In this document: piece by piece, positions 12,301 to 23,500 of the stretch
How positions within the stretch are numbered: position 1 is the first letter of the stretch
Layout: the number at the start of each line of letters is the position of its first letter
Assembly: GCA_038380795.1 (NCBI GenBank)
Contig: CM076259.1
Coordinates: forward strand, 28,440,977-28,504,976
DNA length: 64,000 bases
Source of the DNA: Pyrocephalus nanus
Lineage: Eukaryota > Chordata > Aves > Passeriformes > Tyrannidae
Direction of reading: 5' to 3'
Program-made: the position numbers and the translations under genes
Notes under the pieces: generated by a model
The model's database searches: none
What the model was told of the DNA's origin: nothing
Seen by the model: only the letters and a program-made list of their open reading frames with translations

Positions 12301-15300
12301 AAGCAGTTTCTTACTTTTAAAATTCTTCATGGGTTTGCTTGTTGTTTGTCTTTTATGTTCTTTCTGCCCAGTCTGGAAGTTCTTCTTACTCCCTCTACCT
12401 TCTCCTCTGATGAACATAAATCTTTCATGTGCTCAGTCTTTACTCTCTGCTATGACTTGATTCTTTTCAAAATAATTTTCTCTCTTTCTAAAGCAAACCC
12501 CCTAGACTCCTCTACTGCTTTTGCCTTCAGCAAATAATTTTGGCATGTTGTTGTGGGAATTTCAAATGAAGTGGTGGTGTGTAAATGGAGACATTTTTTG
12601 ACACAGAGTCCTCCCCCTGGATCATTTGAATGGTGTTTTTCAACCTCAGGGTGAAAAACATTCAGTCTAAGACACTAGTAGACTACAAACTTGAAGAAAA
12701 TTAAATTAGTTCTCCAGTTTACATTCATTAGATTAGGGATAAATCTATACTTCTTTTTGCCTAATGCTGCCATCTAACCAGATGATTGAACAAGACAGAG
12801 GAGATCCAAGAATGGATCCTTGATCTAACTTGGTATGCCAGAAAACGAAAAACCAGGGGAGATTGATGACTGGGACATTAAGGATGCAATTACTTAAGAG
12901 TAGTTTATTATTGTGGGATCTTGATTATAATAGATCGATTTGAAGAGAGTACTGGAAGGGGTTGATGTTATTTTTTATTTCTGCCATCTGATTAAAAGAC
13001 TCAAAAATTCACATGGTTACATGCCCATGTGAATGGGATCACAGATCCCAGCTGATGTATGGAAATAACATCGAGTTGCTATGATGTAACCCATACACCA
13101 TAGTCTTGTGCAATCCCAACAGCACTTTGGGGTTATATAATAAATGACAGGATAATTTTACAGCATGACCATCCAGATCCACTAAAAGACTAGAACACCT
13201 AAATGTCCAAGCCTGTGATGCACTGTTGCTCCACCTAATCTACTTCAGTGAGAAGATGCAGTTGCTTAAGATGTATTTTAGATCCTAGGATACTGCTGCT
13301 ATGCTTACCCATCAGGTCACACATATGTGACTGACTTAGTTTCTCTTGTCTATGTTTGTTCTAACTGTACCTTGTAAGGGACCTGATCTAATAGATACTC
13401 TCTGAATATACCTAAAAACTCAAAGCAGGCATGGAAAAAACTGATATAAACCAGAAGTCATGAACCAATATATGGCATGTGGTAAGGCCTACCTTTGATA
13501 AGACCAACAGGGAGACTAAAGTTCTGGATCACTTTAATTTTTAGACATTTTATATTTGTACATTCCTAATTGCAATTAAAATATCACTGAGCAATAGGCC
13601 CAGGATTTGTGACTTCTGCCCTTAGAGTTTCAGAAAACTGAAGTCACAGGTTCATTCTGTACTGTATTTAAGAAGGGTTTTACAACCCAGGAATAGCCTG
13701 ATTATTCTGACAAGGTCCTGAACAAAGGAAAATTGTGTTTAGGAAGGAAGTGGCAGACAGTGATATATTGTCCTTAATTAAGGTGGCTCTTGCGAGTATT
13801 TAGCTTGAGATTTGGATAGCAAAGCTCACATAAAATTGATCTCATGTGGTTAAACTTGACTTATAGACCATTTTATGGTCTATTAGATTGATAGTACTGA
13901 CTAAAGACTGCTTAGCATGGTAGAATGCCAATATATGTGACTCCATGATTCTATAAAGATCCATTTTTTGAGAACTCTCAGGGGTAGTCCTTGACAGCTG
14001 GGAAAAAAAGAGTGCACTTTCTATCTACATGGAATGTGTTTCCTAAAAAAAATTTTATGTCAGAAGGATCAGAATGTCCTAGTAGTCAAAGAACTCAATT
14101 GTGAAAGGCTTACAATGATCTGTGGGTGAATAAGTCAGTGTAAGAGGCTCGTTTCCTGTCCATGTATAGTAATAGTGAGACTGGTTTTGTCTGTTCTTGA
14201 TATTCTCCTCTTAAAAAGGAAGCCCAAAAATGTGATGAAAAAGAGAACCACAGCAATGAAGGGAGAACTAAAAAAGATGTGTGACAGGGAGACATTTAAA
14301 TATTTCAAATTTTTAGAGTATAAAGAAGTGAATATGTGATCCAATGATGGTGGAAAATGCAGAAATACCAGATTACAAACAGCTCTTTATACCAACTGGG
14401 TAGTGTAAAAGAAGTGCCAGGCAAACATCAATTAAAAATTATCATATCCATGGGAAAAAACAGTCCAAGGAATCTCGCAGATTCATTATTCCTGAATTAA
14501 TCAAGATGAGATGCCTTTCTAGAAATGATTCTTCAGTCAATGTAAGGTAAACTCATCTGTGGGTCAAGAGGTGAAATGTAATGTCCTTGAGGGTAAAGAT
14601 CAATGTTCCTTCTTCTGCCTTAATTTCCATGGCATATGCTCATGGCTTTTTGTGAGAAGACTTGGTGTTACTTCTAGTACTTTGTATAACCTGCAGATGA
14701 TATTTGGAGGCCCCATGTTCAGAACTGGGTCCATAAAAGGAGAGCTTATTCAGAGTATCTAAATTCAGGATATGAGTTCAGAAGAACAAAAAACATTTAG
14801 TCTCCTACTTGGTAGGTCTGATCGAGTGATCTTTCATTTTGCAGTAATATTTTACCTGTCCAAAAAAACCCAACCATTGCTTCTCAGTACAAACTGCAGG
14901 CAACCCAGCTGTTGACTGTTTTTACTCTAGTCCTCTTCACTGGGGAAACCCACATTTGTTTATCGTGATAATTGTTATTATTGTTTTTGTTATTAGTTTG
15001 TTCTTGTTAGAGTCCAGAGAGATGACAGGTTAAAATAGCAACAGTTTTACAACTTATAGTAGAGACAGTAAGGGTATACTATAATTACTGTCCTTTTTAA
15101 CAGAGCAACATGAATAGATCTATTTTTAAATAGCTTATTTCAGATAGTGCCTTCTCATTCACATCTGTCGAACTAGCTGACTTTTCTGAATAAACATGAT
15201 TTTCTTATTTTTAATCTCCTGTTCACTTGCAGAGTCACTATGCTTCAAAGAGGATTAGAGTCTGTTCTCAGCAACAGAATTGTTTATAAATCCTCAATCT

Positions 15301-18300
15301 GTTACAGCTGTCCAAATATATGGGCAGTATAGGTTTGGTTAAAAGTTACCAGAATGCAGTGAGAGTGAGTTGTACAGATGTAACTAAAATTCTAGTATTA
15401 GCCAGCAGCGTGTATAATTTCTAGAGTCACTGTAATCTAGAAAAAAAAAAAAAAAATCCAACCTTACTTAGCATGGCCTGAATTTAAGGGATTAGTTTTC
15501 AGAAGCAAACAGCTTTCTCACTGTTAGATAAGTACACTTGGCCTTGTATAAGAGAAATAAATAGTAGACCAAACTGTATTAACTGGTTGAGGCATAGATG
15601 CCAACCCATTGCACTCATACTTGAGACTTACTTTTATAGCAGTCGACTAAAGGACATTACGTTACTCTTTTCATTCAAGGAAGAGAGATCATGGAAGAAA
15701 CCAGAAAGAAATCTCAGTATGTTTTCATGAATCTACATGTTTTAAGTGAGAATATTTCAAGAACAGAGTTTTCTTATCACCTGAAAAAGGGAAATGAAAT
15801 AGCTAAGCTCCAAGGTTTTTTGAGAGCAGTTCTGTATTTCAGCACACCAGGGGGAGCGATTCCTCTTTGAACAGGTCCCAGTTACAGATCAGAAAGGTCT
15901 AAAAGACACAGTGATTTCTCATTAACTCAGTGCAACCCTTTCAGTAACACTGAAGTGGAACGGCTTCATACACACAGCGCGATGACCTTGAATGCCAGAA
16001 CAAAATGTAAATTCTGAGAGAGGTGCCATTTTTTCCATAGATTAGAAAAGTGAAGGATTAGACTAGCTTTTTAGTTGGGCATGAGGTTTGCTCTTTCATA
16101 CTGTTTTTTAATGATATCCAGAGATTCAAATATACATGTGATCTGCAATCCTTAGGATGATCAATACCCATGAATAGTTGCTAGCATGAAAAACATGTGA
16201 TAGCTGATTTCATTGCTTTTCTAGCATCACCTGGTTTCAGAAAAAAGAAAGAATCAGTTTTGCCTTGAACCCAAATCTATTGCCTAGCTGCATCTGTATG
16301 TGTAAAAGTTGTGTAGCTGACTGCTGAGAGAGTAAGCCAAAGGCAGGATTGATTCAGTCTGGCTGCCTTCACTTAGAGTATTCCTCAGGTAGACTTGGCT
16401 GGAATTCCTGACCAAGGAATATCCATCCAGTGGTAGGGACAGTTGTATCTTTGTTTGCTTATTAAAGGTAAGTTCCTTGGTGTTGCTCATCATTTCCCAC
16501 CACACCCAGAGGTTTCATTCAACTTCATAACATACGAATTTTCTGGGACTAAGGAAGCTACAGCAGCTTCTTTCTTTCTAGAGAGCCCTAAGTGCTGAAC
16601 ATATTTGTACTAAACAGGCAGCCTCTTTCAGCATTTCTCTCCATGAAGCAGCTTGTGTTCCCTAAATTAGCCCTAATATAGTGTTGTACTAAGTTTATAT
16701 CCTTCCATTAAAAAAAAAAACAAAACCAAACCAACAAAAAAAACCAAACAGGGTCTGCAAGCCATTTCACTTGCATGTGCACTGAGGGTACTCAGGTTCA
16801 GAACACAGAAATTCCTCAGTAAGTCAGACCATCACGGAGCCTTTCCTCAACATCATTTCAGGTATGGATGCAAAAATCTTAGTTTACATGCTTGTCCTTG
16901 AACACTCCGGTGAGCAGGGCCTGTTTCTGACATAAACGTGCCATGGCTTAGTGAGGCAGGGAGTGCACAGGCATGTAGCTCCTGGCTGAGAATTTCACTT
17001 GGCTGCCAAAGCAGCATAGGTGGGAACTTGCTTGCCCGACATGCTCTTTGGCAGCACAATACATTAACTGACATACCGGTGCAGATCCAATTATCTGTCT
17101 GGGAGGCTCTCCAGCAACTGACAGTAAAAAGGCAGGTTCAAGGAACCTCATCAGGAATAATTACAGAACAGCTTGCCTTAAGGTGAAGTTTCTTCCTGTT
17201 TCCAGACAGTGAGAAGTTGGTGTTCAAGCTATTAGTCTTAGCAATATATTCTTTTTAACTATAGTTATGACTCCTCTGAGCTTTCATACAAATGCCTAAT
17301 GCCCTCAAGAAGGTCTATGCATTGATCCTTGTGCATTTAATTTACTCATTATTCTTATACACTGCATACTACATAAATCATGCAGAGTAAAGGCGGGCAA
17401 TAACTTGTTAATCTCCCATTACTCCTCTGGCAAACAATATGGCTCTGTAAGAGTTTTTGGTATTGTTTCTCACTGTCCTGGTGAAGGACAGATATCGGGT
17501 GCCTAGGTGAGCCCCACTCCTTTCCCTCCTGATCCTTATCCCTACCTGTTGAGGGTGCTCATATACTGCAGAACATCCCAGATGACTGTGGACACAGAAT
17601 GCAGCATTTCTGTTTTGAGACAATTGAGAAAAGTAAGGTCAGGATATTTCTAATGCTTTTACTGCCTTTCCTCCATGCTTGGAGAGTTGAGGAGCAATAT
17701 GATGACAAATAACAAAAGTTGCATTGCAACATCAGAACCTTTGCATTCCAAGCTATGGAAGAAAACAAGCACTTGAAAATAAGGAACAGACTGCAAATAA
17801 AGAGAATGGAGAGACTTCTTAGAGAAAAGGGTTGCCCATTTGCAGTCAGTTTGTGATGCCAATTCTCTCCCTGTGCAGTTCTAGCCACAGCCATGACATC
17901 TTTACTCTTAGAAATAACATGGGGACATTTCAACATGCCTTAGAAAAGGAGGAAAAGAGATCTAAGATGGCTAATCACTACATGACTTCTTTGGTATAGC
18001 AAGTAAATCCCTTTCCTCTGACTGTGAAAACATCTTTGCAATATACTTCATATGCTAATGTTGTACTGTTAGAACCACTACCAAGCAGGTTACTTCACTG
18101 CAGCTCCCCATAAGGGTCTACTAGACCTCATTGACAAAAGAATAAGATTCAGACAAGGCTCCCATTTTGTCTTCCACTGCATAAAGAGAAAGAGACTATT
18201 TATTTTCTGCACATAAATTTCCAGGCTGAAAAGAGGCCATAGGATTTGAACCAGATTTCTATTTTTTCCACTGATCCTGGCCACCCAAGGCATGGAAAAG

Positions 18301-20045
18301 AAAGGCTGCCGTGTTTCCCCAAATGGCACATAGAACTTCTAGAACACACTCATATATGAAGATGCATATATGCACTGTTGTCCTCTGGTGAGTATATATG
18401 GAAGGTGCTAGAGACCACAGATTCCCCTCAACATCTTGTGCTCAATATGCTTTCTGAAGAGGACAACACTTCTGTCTCAGATGCCGTGGGTGGAGCTGAC
18501 AGTCAGTCAGCATACATAGGACTGGATGTGTGAGTATTACAAGTTTACAGAAACTCCTTAAAAAGCACAGACTGAAATTTTCTAGGGTTGGACTCTAGTC
18601 TGATGTGTGGGGTTTTTTTAAACCTTCACACTCTCTTTGTACTGCCATGAATGTTTTATTCACGCTTCCTTGCATTGTTTTAGTATTGACTTTTTTTTAT
18701 ATCTTGAAAGAATGTCCTTCTATTCTCCCTCTTCAGCTAAAAAAAATTTAAGATAATGTTGCTCTAATGGTATAACAAAGAGCCTGAACTGTGCTGGCTA
18801 TTCTAGAGTAACTATTCTGGAGCACTTCCCATCATACTATTGGACTCTTCAATCACTATTAAACATGGTTTAGACCGAGAGTCTTCAATTGCTGGGTTGA
18901 CTGGGGGAATCCTTAAATCTGCACAGGAATAGTATCTGAAGTACTTGTGATATTCTAACCTTGACAGCTGGGGAAATACAGTAAGTTCATGACTAGTTCA
19001 CAGTGAGCCAGCAGATGATCACAGACTGGAACAGTCAGGGTTATTTCCTCTCTACACACAAAAAGGTATCATCATTGGGGTCTTGTTTAAGAGCGCTATT
19101 TCCATTTCCTTCCTATGTATTGATGAGGTAGCAAGTGTATAGTTTTCCCCAAGTGTATGAATTTTCCTCTCAAGCTCAGCTTCATGTTTTCTTACTCCTG
19201 CATAGGGATAGATAGAGAGATACAGTCTTGAAACTCCGCCCCTTCTCAAAGCAGATCTTTCCTTAAATCTGTCTGAAGAGGTACCTAAGCTCTGTCATTC
19301 TGGTCACTCTCATGTACCTCAACCAAACAACACAGTCGATCTCAAGAACATTGTTAATGCTTTTTTAAGGACTGAAGTGACTCGTGGGACCGGTACCATT
19401 CCCTGATCACTCTTGACAAAAACTTGTGAAAGAGTTTCACCTTCCTTGTTTCAATTGTCTATTTAAAGTTCAGTACTATAGGCCTGCATTTTCTTCAAAA
19501 ACAATAGTCAAGTAGCTGTGCCCAAGGGCCTGGGTGAGAAAAAGAAGTATTTTTCAATAGCAAAGGGCTTTGGATTTTGTCACAATCTTCAGTGTCTGTA
19601 AGGGTGTCAGAAGAGAACAAAATCAAAATTCTGGGTACTCAGGATTTCAGAGTATCACATCTTTCCTCACAAGAATGGGCTTGTGAGAACCAGAACCTAT
19701 TTGTTTTCCTCTTTACTTGCAGATCCAGCAGGATGGGTTCTATGAATCCTTATTTATCCATTCTGTTGCAGTCCCATAAACAGAGTTGCATAGCACCAAG
19801 GATGGACTGTTCCTCACATAACCAGAAAAGATCAGTAATTTCCATCATGGAGCAGACCCAAGAACAGCATGTGAAATAGCATTGAATTTTGAACCCTTTA
19901 CTCTGAACCTCTTTACCAGGTAACGTGTTATCGCTTACCACATATTGTGCACCAGCTGGAACTTCAGTTCTGGACTGAGCTGGCATACCAAGTGATAGCC
20001 TCATGCTCCATCTGAATAATAATCTCTCATTCTTCTGAAAAAAAA
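12301..20045. other. Intergenic sequence downstream of EPHB6, no gene recognised
   Basis: AT-rich DNA with no exon that I can support on either strand. It includes an A-run near 15441-15456, a CTCF-like sequence at 15844-15856 and several 60-125-codon open frames without domains (for example minus-strand 17559-17936). Parts near 19.5-20 kb could belong to a longer EPHB6 3' UTR if a distal poly(A) site is used. Confidence 0.55.
15844..15856 (+). promoter_or_regulatory. Weak candidate CTCF-binding sequence
   Basis: ACACCAGGGGGAG agrees at 11 of 13 positions with the CTCF core pattern CCASYAGRKGGCR. It lies 4.6 kb past the EPHB6 stop codon. A match of this quality can occur by chance. Confidence 0.2.
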
Positions 20046-20063
20046 TGCTAATTTTTTGTTGCC

Positions 20064-20069
20064 TTTATT
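20064..20069 (-). terminator. Candidate EPHB6 polyadenylation signal AATAAA
   Basis: On the minus strand AATAAA occurs about 400 nt after the EPHB6 stop codon, the first such hexamer I found downstream. That would give a 3' UTR of roughly 0.42 kb, short for an Eph gene, so further sites at lower coordinates (for example near 18196) may also be used. A hexamer alone is weak evidence. Confidence 0.35.
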
Positions 20070-20472
20070 ATGTCTTTGTAGCTTTTCTGGGCTCTTGGCC
20101 ATAGATAAAGCCTGCTGATGACTTTGTAAAGTTGTCAGATACCTTTTGTTGGCAGAGAAAAGGCAACAGGTGCTTGTGATCTCTCCAAGTTATGATTCCA
20201 TCTCTGTCCCATGTTATTATAACCTTCCCACCCCAAACCCATTCCCAGTGTACGATGTCAGCCACATTTAATTGTCACCAGTCATTTAGCTCTGCTTTCA
20301 AATCATAGCAAGGCTTTGTTTTTGTTCGTGGAAGAGGACATGTAGTGTGCACTCTGTGTGCATTGTCTTCAAGTAGCATACTGATATTTTTTTTCTTACA
20401 GTGAAAATCCCTTTGAATTCCCCCAGAACCTTTCCAGAGTTTGAGACTAGAAGAATAAGGATGGTGTAAACA

Positions 20473-20581
20473 TCACACTTCAACTGGTTCAAGTTGATTC
20501 AAATGGACTCGCATGAGCTGGATGCTGTTTAGAATCTTCTTTTGGTGACCAACGAGGGTGATGCCAATACGCTGGATATCT
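20473..20581 (-). CDS. EPHB6: EPHB6 exon 16 (end of SAM domain, PDZ ligand, stop)
   Basis: The coding part is 109 nt. One base completes the Glu split with exon 15, then [20 protein letters not shown] and [15 protein letters not shown] are followed by TGA at 20473-20475. [11 protein letters not shown] is the universal last SAM helix of Eph receptors. The C-terminal Val-Glu-Val is the EphB class PDZ-binding motif (hydrophobic-x-Val). The acceptor is TTTTGCAG. The 3' UTR continues towards lower coordinates. Confidence 0.95.
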
Positions 20582-23500
20582 CTGCAAAAGAACAAAGGAC
20601 ATGGAAATTGTTAAAATGGGTTGATTTGTTCTGAATGGTCTCAGTCCATTTTGCTGTACATCCAAATCAATGTGTATGGATATATATGTGTGTATATCTG
20701 TGTATTCTGAGAAACAGCTGACAAGGCTTCTGCTTTTGCTTGACAAATGTGTGTGGGTGGAGGAGGGTGTTGGCAGAACTTGGTAGGTACAAAAAGAAGC
20801 ACTGGAAGTGGGCCACAAAAAGGGTCAGAGGATTGGAACTCCTCTCCTGTGAAAAAAAGGGGAGTTGGAGTTGTTCAGCCAGGAGAAGAGAAGGCTCCAG
20901 AAAGACCTTCTTGCAGCCTTTCAATATATAAAGGGGGCTTACAAGAAAGATGGAGAAAGACTTTTTACCAGGCCCTGCAGTGACAGGACAAGGGGCAACA
21001 GTTTTAAACTGAAAGAAGGAGTTCTAGAGACATAAGAAAGGGTGGTGAGACACTGAAACAAGTTGCCAGAAGAAGTTGTGGATGCCCCATCCCTGCAACT
21101 ATTCAGCATCAGGTTGGACAGGGCTCATCATCTAATGAAAGGTGTCCCTGCTCATGGCAAGGGTATTAGACTAGATAATCTTTAAAGGTCCCTTTCAACC
21201 CAAACCATTTTATGATTCCAAGAATGTTCCTCTTCCTGTCTCCTGTCTTCTACGTAACAATTCAGTCCAGTACATGGTGTGGCTGATTCTACACATCTAC
21301 TTAGAAGTGGTTATTACCTGTGGTAGCTGTCAAGAACATTCTGATGTAACAGTTTCTGTGTAACACTGAGAATATGTTTTCTAATGCACACTGGATAAGT
21401 ACTAGTGCTTATAGAAACACACTACAAATGTATAATGGTATGGATGATGTCCAGAGGCCTTAGTAATATGTAAGAAACAGCAGCTACTTTTCTCTGGCTT
21501 CCCTTTCCTTTTTCATGTGTATGTATTTTCCACATAGCCCTTACTGAACATTTCTCAGACTGCTTTCACTTTCTGCGTGGAAAACTCAGTGTCTGGTACC
21601 TTTTGCTCTCTGCCCCACTACTTACTCGAGAGTCATGCGTGATATGACATCAAATGTCATCAGACCAGCCTGGTCAAAATTCTCCTTGTAACGGCCCATC
21701 TTGATAGCATCCAACCATTCATGGGCATTGCTGAGTGAAGGGAAATCTGGAGGACAGTTGCTCAGGAGAGGCTGAGATGGTCTGCAAAAGAGGCAGGTTC
21801 TAAAACTCAAGTTATCAACTTCAGCTGACCACACTAGTACAGTAAGAGTTATGAGAGAAAGAGGACACAACCTCTGAAGAGTACAGAATGAAGAACAATG
21901 GCATTTGTTCTTCACACCCTGATTCCTAAAGTCCCACTGTGATTTCCTGTTTCTTGGCTCCCTGTGTCCCCTTTTCTGTCTAAAAACAGTCATACAAACC
22001 CAAGAAATTTATCCTTCCCGTAGCCCATACTTGCTCAGGCACATTCTTTACTTGTTTCCCATAATCTTATCACACTTTCTGGGTCTAGGCCTAGTAGCTG
22101 GGCAAAGAGCTGCATGTTTCTAAAGGAGAGATGAGACCTTATTTACCTTTTTACCTTTGTGATTAATTCCCCCTCTCCTAAATGCTTTCCTTGGATCAGA
22201 TAGTAACCTATGAGACAATGAGTGTGTTGTTTCAGCTCCAACACCCATCAGATAAAAGCATAGTAGTAAAAGGCCAAAGAAATGACTGCTCACACATGGC
22301 ATTTGCTCTTTTCCCCATCGTCTGAATCTGTCCCAAAGCTATAACACTTGCTGCTTTTAGTAAACCAGAAATCACTAGATACTTCCCCCTCCCCCAGCTG
22401 TGGAGTACATTCCACAGAGACAAGATTTATAACCACAGGGAAAAGCCCTCCAGGCCAGCAGGATGTAATTTCGTCATCAGCCCAGCAGTCATCTAACCTT
22501 GGCACCATTTATTCCCCAGAGACTTCTCCTTTGACCTCCTGTCCCTTGTTCCATCATGCTGCAAAATCCAGTTGGGAAAACACGGGATGCAAGCTGCAGT
22601 TCTAATTATTATTTTCTATAAATTTTCTTCTCTCCTTCATCTCTTGTGTTCACACAGTATCATGTGATCACAGAATATTTTATGCAGCTGCACCCAGATA
22701 TGTCCCCTCCCTTCATTCCCTAAGATGCCTCACTCATTCATCCTCAGTGCAACTCACTGAGATTTATCTCCTGTCACATTCAGCACTCATGACTCGTCAT
22801 CACCCATTAAAAGAATCAGGATACGTATTTCTTTCAACTTGCTTTCCCTTTTTTTTTTATCTTCCTTTTTGTTTCCAGCCTCAGATGGGAGGGTTGGGAA
22901 AAAAATCATATAGCCTGATTTATTGTTTTCTGTTCCTCATGTTGCCTATCAAGAGACAAGTCCTATTATTTTGCATTTAATGCTCATCTCACCTGCTGGT
23001 CCCAGTGCCAATAGCTTTGAGGGCAGATGGCTTGCGAATCATTTTATCTAGGGCACTGACTATCTGCTCAAACTTGGGTCTCTGAACCCGTTCCTTCTGC
23101 CAGCAGTCAAGCATCAGCAGGTGCAAAACAGTTGGGCAGTCTGGGGGTGGTGGCAGGCGATAGTCCTGGTCAATGGCATTAATTACCTGCAGGAAAAGAA
23201 CAACAAGGCTTTATCGTGGCTGGGAAAATAAAAGACAAAAGACCTTCAATGACTTGGTGTGTATGGCTTTCCTCTGCTTGAATTGATACAGAACAGAGAG
23301 GCAGATGTACATTCTCCCCACTTCTAAAACTTACATCCTGATTGGACATGTCCCAGTAAGGCCTTTCACCATAGGACATCACCTCCCACATTACAATGCC
23401 ATAGCTCCAGACATCACTGGAGGAGGTGAACTTGCGATACTGGATAGCTTCAGGGGCAGTCCAACGGATAGGGATCTTGCAGCCCTAGAAAGCAGACAGA

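Noticed and set aside
17559..17936. 125-codon minus-strand frame downstream of EPHB6
   Set aside because: No domain, biased composition (Cys, Ser, Phe, Leu) and no splice or promoter context.
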